NCBI RefSeq assembly: GCF_016612865.1
Contig: NZ_JAENZZ010000002.1
Coordinates: forward strand, 1,798,001 to 1,862,000
Origin: Blastococcus sp. TML/M2B
GTDB lineage: Bacteria > Actinomycetota > Actinomycetes > Mycobacteriales > Geodermatophilaceae
Direction of reading: 5' to 3'
DNA: 64,000 nt
The notes under the pieces are model-generated. The model was not told the DNA's origin and searched no databases. It was given only the letters and a program-made list of their open reading frames with translations. Within the stretch, counting starts at the first letter, position 1. Each line of letters starts with the position of its first letter. Below, piece by piece: positions 1-8,718 of the stretch. A program made the position numbers and the translations under genes.

Positions 1-923
1 GCCGGACCGCCACCGCCTCCGGGGGCGTCGACTGGTGGGGTGCCGCCGTCCTGGGCGCGGGGCTGTCGCTGCTGCTGCTGTTCGTCTCGCAGGGCAACGC
101 GTGGGGCTGGTCATCGGCCGCCACGCTGGGCTGCCTGGCGGGCTCGGTCGTCGTCCTGAGCGGGTGGGCGGTGCTGCAGCGGCGGCTGGCCGAGCCGCTG
201 GTCCGCCCCGCCATGCTGGCCGACCGGCGCACGATCGTGCCGAACGTCGTCGGCATGCTCACCGGCGTCGCGATGTTCGCCTCGTTCCTCGCCGTCCTCC
301 AGTACGTGCAGAGCCCGACGGCGGTCACCGGCTACGGCTTCGACGCCTCGGTGCTCGAGGCGACGGTGGTCTACCTGCTGCCCGGCGGGATCGTCGGCGT
401 GCTGCTCGCGCCGTTCGCCGGCTCCGTGGTGACCCGCTTCGGCGGCCTGCCGACGCTCGTCGTCGGGTGGACGGTCGGGCTGGCCGGGTTCGTGCTGCTC
501 ACCTGGTTCCGCAGCCAGTCGTGGGCGGTCATCGCCGCGGGCCTGCTCACGCAGGTGGCGGTCACCGTCGCCTACGCCGCCCTCCCCTCGCTCGTCGTGC
601 AGGCCGTGCACGAGGACGAGACGGGCGTGGCCAACGCGATCAACTCGATCGCCCGCTCGGTCGGGCAGGCGCTCGGCAGCGCCCTGGCGGTCACGATCAT
701 CGCCGCCCACCTCGACGCCGCCACCGGCCTCCCCCGCGACGTCGCCTTCACCCTCGTGGGCGCCATCGGCATGGGCGCCGCCGTCGCGATCCTGGTCGCC
801 GCCCTGCTGGGCCTGCGGGCCGACCGCCGCGCCGCCCGGCCGCGGCGCCCCGACCCGCTCGCCGCGGTCGAGGAGGCCACCGCCGGGGCGGGCGAGTGGT
901 CGCCGGTGTCCGGCCTGCGCTGA
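1..923 (+). CDS. MFS drug-efflux transporter (DHA2/EmrB-QacA type), 5' end missing
   Basis: The reading frame is open from base 3 and ends at TGA 921-923, giving the last 306 residues of a membrane protein. Successive hydrophobic helices are separated by short charged loops. The segment GSVVTRFGGLPTLVVGW resembles the conserved cytoplasmic loop of the Major Facilitator Superfamily, and ANAINSIARSVGQALGSAL is typical of a late helix in 14-TM DHA2 proton/drug antiporters. The C-terminus is basic and proline-rich. Substrate cannot be inferred. The start lies outside the window. MFS membership is firm; the DHA2 assignment is by pattern only. Confidence 0.8.
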   Translation, partial: RTATASGGVDWWGAAVLGAGLSLLLLFVSQGNAWGWSSAATLGCLAGSVVVLSGWAVLQRRLAEPLVRPAMLADRRTIVPNVVGMLTGVAMFASFLAVLQYVQSPTAVTGYGFDASVLEATVVYLLPGGIVGVLLAPFAGSVVTRFGGLPTLVVGWTVGLAGFVLLTWFRSQSWAVIAAGLLTQVAVTVAYAALPSLVVQAVHEDETGVANAINSIARSVGQALGSALAVTIIAAHLDAATGLPRDVAFTLVGAIGMGAAVAILVAALLGLRADRRAARPRRPDPLAAVEEATAGAGEWSPVSGLR

Positions 924-1029
924 TCTCCGTTCGGCAACGGCGCGCGGGCCGGTGGCATGGAACCGGACGGTCCGGGGCACCTCCCTCCCTGATCGAGGGC
1001 TCCGCGCCTTCCCCGTCCCGGAGGACTCC

Positions 1030-2079
1030 ATGACCCGACCCACCGGCTCGTCGAGCAACACGAGCAACTCCACCAGCGAGGCCCGCTTCGAGGGCAACAC
1101 CGCCTCGGCCGACCCCGCGCCGGACAACGACAGGATCAGCGGGACACGGGCCGACTACGCCCCCGTCGGCGCCGATCCGAAGCCGACCACCGGCGGCACC
1201 CTCAAGCGGACCGCCAAGGAGTTCAGCGAGGACAACCTCACCGACTGGGCCGCCGCGCTCACCTACTACGGCGTCCTGGCGATGTTCCCCGCGCTGATCG
1301 CGCTGGTCTCGATCGTCGGCCTGCTCACCGACCCGCAGCAGCTCACCGACGCGCTCACCGAGGTCGTCCCCGCGGACGCCGCGGACACCCTCGACCCGGC
1401 CATCCAGCAGATCGCGGGCAACTCCGGCACCGCCGGGTTCGCGCTGGTGTTCGGTCTCGCCGCCGCCGTCTGGTCGGCGTCGGGCTACGTCGGCGCGTTC
1501 ACCCGCGCCGCGAACGTCGTCTACGAGACGCCCGAGGGGCGCAAGGTCTGGAAGCTCAAGCCGCTCCAGCTGCTCATCACGCTCGTCGGCATCCTGTTCG
1601 CCGCCGTCATCCTGGCGCTGCTGGTGCTCAGCGGCCCCGTCGTCGACGCGATCGGCGAGGCCATCGGGGTCGGCGAGACCGGGCAGACGATCTGGAACAT
1701 CGCGAAGTGGCCGGTCGTGCTGGTCGTGCTCGCGCTGATGATCGCCGTCCTCTACTACTCGACGCCGAACGTGAAGCTGCGCGGCTTCAAGTGGGTCAGC
1801 CCCGGCGCCGGCGTGGCGATCCTGGTCGCGATCGTGGCCTCGGCCGCGTTCGCGTTCTACGTCGCCAACTTCGGCAGCTACAACAAGACCTACGGCGCCC
1901 TCGCCGGCGTCGTGATCTTCCTGATCTGGTTCTGGCTGATCAACGTGTCGCTGCTGTTCGGCATCGAGCTCGACGCGGAGATCGAGCGGACCAAGGAGCT
2001 GAAGGAGGGCGTCCCGAGGGCCGAGAAGGAGATCCAGCTCGACGCCCGCGCCAACCCGAAGGACAAGCAGACGACCTGA
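1030..2079 (+). CDS. YihY/BrkB-family inner-membrane protein
   Basis: A 349-residue protein starting at ATG 1030, chosen because GGAGG lies about six bases upstream and the longer frame before it has no ribosome site. Residues 1-65 are hydrophilic and Ser/Asn/Asp-rich. Then comes the family hallmark NLTDWAAALTYYGVLAMFPALIAL, followed by about six membrane segments, including NKTYGALAGVVIFLIWFWLINVSLLFGIELDAEIER, the highly conserved C-terminal signature. The tail is Lys/Glu-rich and cytoplasmic. The family was once called ribonuclease BN, but that activity belongs to another protein; the real function is unknown. It stands alone and is followed by a strong hairpin. Confidence 0.9.
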   Translation: MTRPTGSSSNTSNSTSEARFEGNTASADPAPDNDRISGTRADYAPVGADPKPTTGGTLKRTAKEFSEDNLTDWAAALTYYGVLAMFPALIALVSIVGLLTDPQQLTDALTEVVPADAADTLDPAIQQIAGNSGTAGFALVFGLAAAVWSASGYVGAFTRAANVVYETPEGRKVWKLKPLQLLITLVGILFAAVILALLVLSGPVVDAIGEAIGVGETGQTIWNIAKWPVVLVVLALMIAVLYYSTPNVKLRGFKWVSPGAGVAILVAIVASAAFAFYVANFGSYNKTYGALAGVVIFLIWFWLINVSLLFGIELDAEIERTKELKEGVPRAEKEIQLDARANPKDKQTT

Positions 2080-2100
2080 CGGACGTCGTCACCCCCCGTC

Positions 2101-2156
2101 GAGGGCGGGGAATCGGGGCTCCCGGCAGCGGTCCGGAGCCCCGGTTCCCCGCCCTC
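2101..2156 (+). terminator. Long GC-rich hairpin after the yihY-type gene
   Basis: Bases 2101-2122 and 2135-2156 form a 22-bp inverted repeat with one mismatch and a 12-nt loop. It begins 21 bases after the yihY stop and precedes the acyl-CoA dehydrogenase gene. There is no U-tract, as is common for actinobacterial terminators. Stem length and position support a terminator. Confidence 0.75.
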
Positions 2157-2224
2157 GCGCGTTCGAGACGTTGATCTTGGGTAGGGGGCAGCGACGACCC
2201 ACGACTGCAGGAGGCACGACCCCC

Positions 2225-3406
2225 ATGAGCGACGCCCCGCCGGTGACCTCGGACTTCTACGACCTCGAGGCGCTGCTGACCGACGACGAGCGGGCGCTGC
2301 TGCACCGCGTGCGGGCCTTCATGGACGAGCAGGTCGAGCCGATCATCAACGGGTACTGGACCCGCGGCGAGTTCCCGCACGAGCTCGTCCCGGGCCTGGC
2401 CGAGCTGGGCATCGCCGGCAACCCGTACACCGGCTACGGCTGCCCGGGCCGCTCGTCGCTGTTCGACGGCATGGTCGCGATGGAGCTCTCCCGGGGCGAC
2501 GCCTCCATCTCCACCTTCATGGGCGTGCACGGCGGGCTGGCCATGGGCTCGATCTACCTGTGCGGCTCCGAGGAGCAGAAGGAGCGCTGGCTACCGGCGA
2601 TGGCGCGCATGGAGCTCATCGGCGCCTTCGGCCTCACCGAGCCCGAGGCCGGCTCCGACATCGCCCGCGGCGCGCAGACCACCTGCCGGCGCGAGGGCGA
2701 CACCTGGGTGCTCAACGGCCAGAAGAAGTGGATCGGCAACGCCAGCTTCGCCGACCTGATCATCATCTGGGCCAAGGACGAGGAGTCCGAGCAGGTGCTC
2801 GGCTTCGTCGTCGAGAAGGGGACGCCGGGCTTCACCGCCGTCGACCTCGAGGACAAGATCGCGCTGCGGGTGGTGCAGAACGCGCTGATCACCCTCGAGG
2901 ACGTGCGGGTGCCGGAGGAGAACCGGCTGCAGGAGGCGAACAGCTTCCGCGACACCGCCAAGGTGCTGAAGATGACCCGCGCCGGCGTCGCGTGGTCCTC
3001 GGTCGGCTGCTCGCGGGGCGCCTACGAGCACGCGCTGCGGTACGCCACCGAGCGCGAGCAGTTCGGCCAGCCGATCGCGGAGTTCCAGCTGGTGCAGGAC
3101 CTGCTGGTGCGGATGCTCGGCAACATCACCGCCTCGGCGGCCATGTGCGCCCGGCTCTCCCAGCTCCAGGACGACGACACGATGACCGACGAGCAGGCGT
3201 CGCTGGCCAAGGCGTTCTGCACGATGCGGATGCGCGAGACGGTCGGCTACGCCCGGGAGCTGATGGGCGGCAACGGCATCCTGCTGGAGAACCACGTGGG
3301 CCGGTTCGCCGCCGACGCCGAGGCGATCTACTCCTACGAGGGCACCCGCGAGGTGAACACGCTGATCGTCGGACGGGCGGTCACGGGGACCAGCGCGATC
3401 GTCTGA
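2225..3406 (+). CDS. Acyl-CoA dehydrogenase, glutaryl-CoA dehydrogenase-like
   Basis: A 393-residue FAD enzyme starting at ATG 2225, preceded by GGAGG. It has the full three-domain acyl-CoA dehydrogenase layout: helical N-domain, central beta-domain with FGLTEPEAGSDIA and the KKWIGNASFAD segment, and helical C-domain with ERxQFGQPI. The catalytic base is in YEGTREVNTLIVGRAVTG (Glu372), the position used by glutaryl-CoA and short-chain dehydrogenases. The C-domain carries ELMGGNGIL. The closest family match I recognise is the GCDH/plant ACX4 group, so oxidation of a short or dicarboxylic acyl-CoA is likely, with electrons passed to ETF. No glutarate-pathway neighbours are present, so the exact substrate is open. 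Confidence 0.87.
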   Translation: MSDAPPVTSDFYDLEALLTDDERALLHRVRAFMDEQVEPIINGYWTRGEFPHELVPGLAELGIAGNPYTGYGCPGRSSLFDGMVAMELSRGDASISTFMGVHGGLAMGSIYLCGSEEQKERWLPAMARMELIGAFGLTEPEAGSDIARGAQTTCRREGDTWVLNGQKKWIGNASFADLIIIWAKDEESEQVLGFVVEKGTPGFTAVDLEDKIALRVVQNALITLEDVRVPEENRLQEANSFRDTAKVLKMTRAGVAWSSVGCSRGAYEHALRYATEREQFGQPIAEFQLVQDLLVRMLGNITASAAMCARLSQLQDDDTMTDEQASLAKAFCTMRMRETVGYARELMGGNGILLENHVGRFAADAEAIYSYEGTREVNTLIVGRAVTGTSAIV

Positions 3407-3423
3407 CCTGCGTCCCCTGCCCC

Positions 3424-3468
3424 GCGCCGGGAGGTGTGCTTCAGTGAACTGGATCACACCCCCGGCGC
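3424..3468 (+). terminator. Hairpin between the acyl-CoA dehydrogenase and phaC genes
   Basis: Bases 3424-3438 pair with 3455-3468 in a 14-bp stem with a single bulge and a 16-nt loop. It starts 17 bases after the dehydrogenase stop and ends 12 bases before the phaC ATG. It is probably a terminator, but its closeness to the phaC ribosome site would also let it affect phaC translation. Confidence 0.6.
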
Positions 3469-3480
3469 AGAGGAGCGAGC

Positions 3481-5184
3481 ATGGCGACGACGGCGCAGTC
3501 CGAGGTCCCCGAGGGGGCGGCCGATGCCGCGATGGGCCTGGACATGGTGCTGGTGGACGCCGCCCGCGGGCCGCTGCGCCGGCTCGTCCCGCCCGCCGGG
3601 ACGGCGCTGCGCTTCGGCGCCGCCCTCGCCCGCCAGCCCGGCAGCGTGGCCCGCCGCAGCGCCGAGCTGGCCCGCGAGCTGGGCCTGATCACCCTCGGCC
3701 GCTCGGAGCTCGCGCCCGGGCGCAAGGACAAGCGGTTCGCCGACCCCGCCTGGTCGGGCAACCCGCTGCTGCGCCGGGCGATGCAGACCCACCTGGCCAC
3801 GGCGCGGGCGACCTGGGAGCTGATCGAGGACGCCGACCTGGACTGGCAGGACGACGAGCGGATCCGCTTCACCGCCACCAACCTGGTCGACGCCCTCGCG
3901 CCGTCCAACGTGCCGGTGCTCAACCCGCTGGGCTGGAAGGCGCTGATCGACACCGGCGGCAAGAACGTCGTCCGCGGCCTGCGGCGGATGGCCACCGACC
4001 TCGCCGCCCCGCCGCGGGTGCCCTCCATGGTGGAGCCCGACGCGTTCACCGTCGGCGAGGACCTCGCGGTGACGCCGGGCGTCGTCGTCTTCCGCACCGA
4101 CGTCTTCGAGCTGATCCGCTACCGGCCGACGACGGAGACCGTGCGCGAGGTGCCGCTGCTCATGGTGCCGCCGACGATCAACAAGTACTACATCGCCGAC
4201 CTCGCGCCCGGCCGGAGCATCGTCGAGCACTACGTGGCCGCCGGCCACCAGGTGTTCATGATCTCCTGGCGGAACCCGGACGAGCGGCACGCCGACTGGG
4301 GCCTGGACACCTACGGGCAGGCGCTGCTCGACGCCATGGACGCCGTCGAGCAGGCCTCGGGCAACGGGCGGGTGGCCCTCCAGGCGTTCTGCTCCGGCGG
4401 CATCATCACCGCGATGGTGCTGGCCCACCTGGCGGCCACCGGCCGGCAGGACCGGGTGAGCGCGGCCAGCTTCGCCGTCACCGTGCTGGACTGGGCGCGG
4501 GCGGGCACGGTCTCGGCGCTCATGGACGAGGAGTCGGTGCGGGCGGCGACCGAGCGCTCGCAGCAGAAGGGCTACCTCGACGGGGCGCAGCTGGCCGAGG
4601 TGTTCGCCTGGCTGCGCCCCAACGACCTGATCTGGAACTACTGGGTCAACAACTACCTGCAGGGCAAGCCGCCGCCGAACTTCGACATCCTGTTCTGGAA
4701 CGCCGACACGACCCGCATGAGCGCGGGGCTGCACCGCGACTTCATCGACGTCGCGCTGGGCAACTCCCTCACCGATCCGGGGACGGCGACGATGCTCGGC
4801 AGCCCCGTCGACCTGTCCTCGGTCACCGTCGACACCTACGTCACGGCGGGCATCGCCGACCACCTGTGCCCGTGGCAGGCCTGCTACCGCAGCACCCAGC
4901 TGCTGGGCGGGGAGAGCCGGTTCATCCTCTCGACCAGCGGGCACATCGCCTCGCTGGTGAACCCGCCGGGCAACCCGAAGTCCACCTTCCAGGTCGCCGA
5001 CGAGACCCCGCCGGACCCCGAGAAGTGGCTGGCCTCCGCCCGTACGGAGAAGGGCTCGTGGTGGCCGGACTTCACCGCCTGGCTGGACGAGCGGACCGGG
5101 AAGCAGGTGCCGGCGCCGACCGACCTGGCCGGCGGCCTGCAGGTGCTCGGCGAGGCGCCCGGGACCTATGTCTTCGACAAGTAG
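3481..5184 (+). CDS. phaC: Poly(3-hydroxyalkanoate) synthase
   Basis: A 567-residue class I/II-length PHA synthase starting at ATG 3481 (GAGGAG ahead). It polymerises (R)-3-hydroxyacyl-CoA into storage polyester at granule surfaces. The N-terminal PhaC_N region (about residues 70-240) contains the GNPLLRRAMQTHLATARATW and INKYYIADLAPGRS blocks. The alpha/beta-hydrolase core has the lipase-like box AFCSGGI with nucleophile Cys304, catalytic Asp460 in the IADHLCPW block, and His488 in SGHIASLVNPPGNPKS. All three catalytic residues are intact. The depolymerase gene overlaps its 3' end by 17 bases, so synthesis and mobilisation are encoded together. No phasin, phaA or phaB is seen nearby. Confidence 0.93.
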   Translation: MATTAQSEVPEGAADAAMGLDMVLVDAARGPLRRLVPPAGTALRFGAALARQPGSVARRSAELARELGLITLGRSELAPGRKDKRFADPAWSGNPLLRRAMQTHLATARATWELIEDADLDWQDDERIRFTATNLVDALAPSNVPVLNPLGWKALIDTGGKNVVRGLRRMATDLAAPPRVPSMVEPDAFTVGEDLAVTPGVVVFRTDVFELIRYRPTTETVREVPLLMVPPTINKYYIADLAPGRSIVEHYVAAGHQVFMISWRNPDERHADWGLDTYGQALLDAMDAVEQASGNGRVALQAFCSGGIITAMVLAHLAATGRQDRVSAASFAVTVLDWARAGTVSALMDEESVRAATERSQQKGYLDGAQLAEVFAWLRPNDLIWNYWVNNYLQGKPPPNFDILFWNADTTRMSAGLHRDFIDVALGNSLTDPGTATMLGSPVDLSSVTVDTYVTAGIADHLCPWQACYRSTQLLGGESRFILSTSGHIASLVNPPGNPKSTFQVADETPPDPEKWLASARTEKGSWWPDFTAWLDERTGKQVPAPTDLAGGLQVLGEAPGTYVFDK

Positions 5185-5992
5185 CCGCGAGCGGGTCCGG
5201 TCGGTCACCGTCGGCGGCCGGACGCTGCGCACGGCGGTGCGACCCGGCACCGACGACGACGTCCCGCCGCTGCTGCTGATGAACGGGATCGGCGCGAGCC
5301 TCGAGGTGCTGCAGCCTTTCGTCGACGCGCTGGACCCGCGGCGCACGGTGATCCGGTTCGACGTGCCGGGCGTCGGCGGGTCGCCGCCCCCGGTCGTGCC
5401 GTACACACTGGCCACCTTCGGCCCGGTCGTGGGCGGGATGCTGACCCGGCTCGGGTTCCCCGGCGCCGTCGACGTCCTCGGGCTCTCCTGGGGCGGCGGC
5501 CTGGCCCAGCACTTCGCCGCCCAGCACCGGCGCCGGTGCCGACGGCTCGTCCTCACCGCCACGGGGACCGGCTCGCTCATGGTGCCGGCCCACCCGCGGG
5601 TGCTCGGCCGGATGCTCACCCCGCGCCGGCACCGCGACCCCGGCTACGCCCGACGCATCGCCGGGGACATCTACGGCGGCACCATGCGGGCCGATCCGGA
5701 GCGCGCCGCCGTCGCGCTGCACGCCGCCACCCGGCTGGGGCCGCGGCGCGGCTACTACTTCCAGCTGGCCGCCAGCACCGGCTGGAGCAGCCTGCCGTTC
5801 CTCCAGCTCATCCGGCAGCCGACCCTCGTGCTGGCCGGCGACGACGACCCGATCGTGCCGGTGGTCAACGCGCGCATCATGGCCCGCCTGCTGCCGCGCG
5901 CCCGGCTGCACGTCTACCGCGGCGGGCACATCGCGCTGGTCACCGAGGCAGGCGAGCTCGCGCCCGTGGTGGAGGAGTTCCTGGACGCCTGA
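5168..5992 (+). CDS. phaZ: Intracellular PHA depolymerase (alpha/beta hydrolase)
   Basis: A 274-residue alpha/beta hydrolase whose ATG lies inside the end of phaC (17-base overlap), indicating translational coupling. The oxyanion region NGIGASLEVL, the nucleophile elbow LGLSWGGGLAQHFA (Ser107), the acid in LAGDDDPIVPVVNA and the histidine in RGGHIALV complete the triad. The WGGGLAQ-type box together with phaC linkage matches the medium-chain-length PHA depolymerase family (PhaZ of pseudomonads) rather than extracellular PHB depolymerases. There is no signal peptide, consistent with granule turnover in the cytoplasm. A general esterase role cannot be excluded. Confidence 0.82.
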   Translation: MSSTSSRERVRSVTVGGRTLRTAVRPGTDDDVPPLLLMNGIGASLEVLQPFVDALDPRRTVIRFDVPGVGGSPPPVVPYTLATFGPVVGGMLTRLGFPGAVDVLGLSWGGGLAQHFAAQHRRRCRRLVLTATGTGSLMVPAHPRVLGRMLTPRRHRDPGYARRIAGDIYGGTMRADPERAAVALHAATRLGPRRGYYFQLAASTGWSSLPFLQLIRQPTLVLAGDDDPIVPVVNARIMARLLPRARLHVYRGGHIALVTEAGELAPVVEEFLDA

Positions 5993-6002
5993 CGCGGGGC
6001 CC

Positions 6003-6908
6003 TCAGTGGGTGTCCCACCAGGCGGCCGCCGCCTCCGCCGGGCTGGCGCCGTCCAGCTCCACCGCCCGGTTGAGCTCGACGAGCTGGTCGGTGGTGAGCC
6101 GCGCGCTGGTCTCCTCCAGCGCCGCGCGCAGCGGCTCACCCCAGCGCCGCGCCACGTCGGCACGCACCATCGGGACGACGTTCTCCCGGGGCTGGAGCGC
6201 GCGGTCGTCGGCGAGCAGCGTGACCGGGGCGACGGCGAGCCGGGCGTCGGTCGTCTCCAGCATCCCCACCTGGACCTGCCCGGACAGCAGCGCCTCCAGC
6301 GTCGCCCCGCGGGTCGGCATGGTGAGCACGGTGCCGAACCGCAGGCCGTAGACCCGTTCCAGGCCGAGCAGGCAGAACGGCCGGTCGGGGCACTCGGGCG
6401 GGCCGCCGAAGGCCAGCTCGGGCGCCAGCGGCAGGAGGTCGGACAGCCGCCGCACGCCGTGCTGGGCGGCGAAGGCGCGGGTGACGACGAAGCCGTTCTG
6501 GTCCTCCGCCGCCGACGGCGTGAGCACCTGGACGCCGCGGCCGCCCATCGTGCGGGCGAGCACCGCGTGCATCTCCTCGGGGCCCACCGGCGGGTCGGTG
6601 AACTCCGGCCGGGCGAACGCCAGCGCCGTCCCCAGGTAGTCGACGACGACGTCGACGACGCCCTGCTGCAGCGCGGGTGAGACCACCTCGCGGGTGCCGA
6701 TGCCGTGCGTGACGGAGACCGGCAGCCCCTGCCGGCGGACCGCCTCGGCGTAGACCTCGACGAGGATCTGGTTCTCGGCGAAGTCGTAGGAGGCGAACCG
6801 GACCGTGCCGTCGTCCGCAGCGGGCTCGGCGACCGGCCCACCGCAGCCGGCGGCCACCAGCAGCAGCGCGGCGAGCAGCGACCGCAGCACCGCCGTCCCT
6901 GCCCGCAC
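6003..6908 (-). CDS. Quaternary-amine ABC transporter substrate-binding lipoprotein (OpuAC-like), orphan
   Basis: A 301-residue lipoprotein. I choose GTG 6908 because GGAGG lies seven bases upstream and it puts a lipobox (LLVAAGC, lipidated Cys22) right after the hydrophobic segment; the frame remains open further upstream but without a signal. The mature part has an OpuAC/ProX-type fold: ASYDFAENQILVEVYAEAVRR at the start, a mid-part VVDVVVDYLGTALAF, and VGMLETTDARLA. Such proteins bind glycine betaine, choline or carnitine for osmoprotection. No permease or ATPase gene adjoins it, so it must work with a transporter encoded elsewhere. It is divergent from the PAP2/kinase operon. Confidence 0.82.
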   Translation of the reverse strand: MRAGTAVLRSLLAALLLVAAGCGGPVAEPAADDGTVRFASYDFAENQILVEVYAEAVRRQGLPVSVTHGIGTREVVSPALQQGVVDVVVDYLGTALAFARPEFTDPPVGPEEMHAVLARTMGGRGVQVLTPSAAEDQNGFVVTRAFAAQHGVRRLSDLLPLAPELAFGGPPECPDRPFCLLGLERVYGLRFGTVLTMPTRGATLEALLSGQVQVGMLETTDARLAVAPVTLLADDRALQPRENVVPMVRADVARRWGEPLRAALEETSARLTTDQLVELNRAVELDGASPAEAAAAWWDTH

Positions 6909-7002
6909 CGCGTCACCTCCGCCCGGGGTGGGACCACCGTAGGACGACCGCGGGACGAAAGGGGATGGTCGCGGCGCGGCTCGGGGGGCACCATTCCCCG
7001 GC

Positions 7003-8718
7003 ATGGCGTCCGTGCCCCAGGCGCTGCCTCCGAGGGCCACGGCGGGTCCGGCCGTGCGGCCGGGACCGCCGGCCATCGCGCGCGTCCGCCGCCGGCGCCG
7101 GCCCTCGGGTGAGCCGCCCGCGCTGCCCCGGCAGCTGCGCGCCTCGGGCAAGTGGTGGCTCGGCCTCAGCGCGGCGGTCGTGGTCGCCTGGGCGGTCGTC
7201 GTCCTGACCGGGACGATCCGCTACTTCGACGTCGCCGACACCCGCGTGCTCCAGGCGTTCGCCGAGCTGCGCACCCCGGTGCTCACCGACGTCGCGGAGG
7301 TGGCCGGGCTGCTGGCCACCGAGCGGGCCCTGCACGCCATGTGGCTGGGCAACCTCGTCCTGCTCGTGGCGTTCCGCCGCTGGCGGCACCTGTTCGTCTG
7401 GTTCGGCGTCGTCCTCGTCGTGGTCAACGTCGCCGCCGTCATGGCGACGACGCTGCAGCGGCCGCGTCCCTTCGAGGTGGAGCTGCTCGGCTCCTGGTCG
7501 GGCTTCTCGATGCCGTCGCTGCCGGTGACCGTGCTGGCGGCGTTCCTAGTGAGCACCGTCTACGCGCTGGTCCCGCCCGGCCGCCTGCGCACGATCGGCA
7601 AGTGGGTGGTCTGCGGGCTGCTGGTGCTCACCGCGCTGTCCCGGCTGTACCTCGCCCAGGACCACCCCTCCGGGATCGTGGCCGGCGCGGTGCTGGGGGT
7701 CGCCGCGCCCCTGGCCGCGTTCCGGCTGCTCACGCCGAACTCGGTCTACCCGGTGCGCTACAGCCGCGGCCGCCCGGCGCACCTGGACGTGAGCGGCGAG
7801 CGGGGCGACGCGATCGTCCGCGCGCTGCAGGACCAGCTGGGTCTGCTGGCCACCCACGTGACGCCGTTCGGGCTGGCCGGCTCGGGCGGCTCGACGCCGC
7901 TGCGGATCACCGTGAAGACGCACTCCAGCTCACCGGCCGGGGAGAGCTACGTCTTCGGCAAGCTCTACGCGATCACGCACGTGCGCTCGGACCGCTGGTA
8001 CAAGCTCGGCCGCACGCTGCTCTACGGCCGGCTCGAGGACGAGAAGCCGTTCCACAGCGTCCGCCGGCTGGTGCAGTACGAGGACTACATCCTGCGGCTG
8101 TTCTGGGAGGCCTCGCTGCCGGTGCCGCACCCGCTGGGCATCGTGGAGATCACCCCGGAACGCGAGTACCTGCTGGTCACCGAGTTCATCAACGGCGCGC
8201 AGGAGGCCGGCGAGGCGGAGATCGACGAGTCGGTCATCGACCAGGGGCTGGCCGCGGTCCGCCGGATGTGGGACATCGGCATGGCCCACCGCGACATCAA
8301 GCCGGCCAACCTGCTGGTGCGCGACGGCGACCTGTTCCTCATCGACTCGGCCTTCGCCGAGGTGCGGCCCAGCCCGTGGCGGCAGGCGGTCGACCTGGCC
8401 AACATGATGCTGGTCCTGGCGCTGCGCACCGACGCGGAGCGGGTCTACGCCCGTGCCCGGCGGCAGTTCAGCGACGAGGAGATCGCCGAGGCCTTCGCCG
8501 CCACCCGCGGCCTGACCATGCCCACCCAGCTGCGCCGGATGCTGCGCCAGCAGGGCCGCGACCTGCACGGCGACTTCCTGCGGCTGCTGCCCTTCCGGCT
8601 GCCCCCGGTGCACATCCAGCGGTGGACCTGGCGGCGGTTCGGTCTCACCGTCGTCACCGTCGCCGCGGCCGGGGTCGCCGCCGTCGTCACCGTCGGTCTG
8701 CTCGGGTCCCCGCTGTGA
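7003..8718 (+). CDS. Membrane protein: degenerate PAP2 domain fused to a kinase-like domain
   Basis: A 571-residue protein starting at ATG 7003. After a basic, proline-rich head (1-45) come six or so membrane helices (about 50-240) arranged as a PAP2 phosphatase. However, the motif positions read QRPRP without the upstream Lys, PSLP instead of PSGH, and SRLYLAQDHPSG, where the catalytic His and Asp of SRx5Hx3D are replaced. A cytoplasmic domain (about 260-540) resembles a protein or lipopolysaccharide kinase: YVFGKLYAITH around a candidate ATP lysine, then HRDIKPANLLV (about 429-439) and LIDSAFAEV in the DFG position. A final helix lies at 547-568. The next two genes overlap it (GTGA), so all three form one operon. 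Likely envelope lipid or polymer metabolism; substrate unknown. Confidence 0.75.
   Translation: MASVPQALPPRATAGPAVRPGPPAIARVRRRRRPSGEPPALPRQLRASGKWWLGLSAAVVVAWAVVVLTGTIRYFDVADTRVLQAFAELRTPVLTDVAEVAGLLATERALHAMWLGNLVLLVAFRRWRHLFVWFGVVLVVVNVAAVMATTLQRPRPFEVELLGSWSGFSMPSLPVTVLAAFLVSTVYALVPPGRLRTIGKWVVCGLLVLTALSRLYLAQDHPSGIVAGAVLGVAAPLAAFRLLTPNSVYPVRYSRGRPAHLDVSGERGDAIVRALQDQLGLLATHVTPFGLAGSGGSTPLRITVKTHSSSPAGESYVFGKLYAITHVRSDRWYKLGRTLLYGRLEDEKPFHSVRRLVQYEDYILRLFWEASLPVPHPLGIVEITPEREYLLVTEFINGAQEAGEAEIDESVIDQGLAAVRRMWDIGMAHRDIKPANLLVRDGDLFLIDSAFAEVRPSPWRQAVDLANMMLVLALRTDAERVYARARRQFSDEEIAEAFAATRGLTMPTQLRRMLRQQGRDLHGDFLRLLPFRLPPVHIQRWTWRRFGLTVVTVAAAGVAAVVTVGLLGSPL

Noticed and set aside
3444-5619. 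Very long open frames antisense or out of frame to phaC and phaZ
   Set aside because: They are Arg/Ala/Pro-rich shadows created by high GC; phaC and phaZ motifs lie in the other frames.
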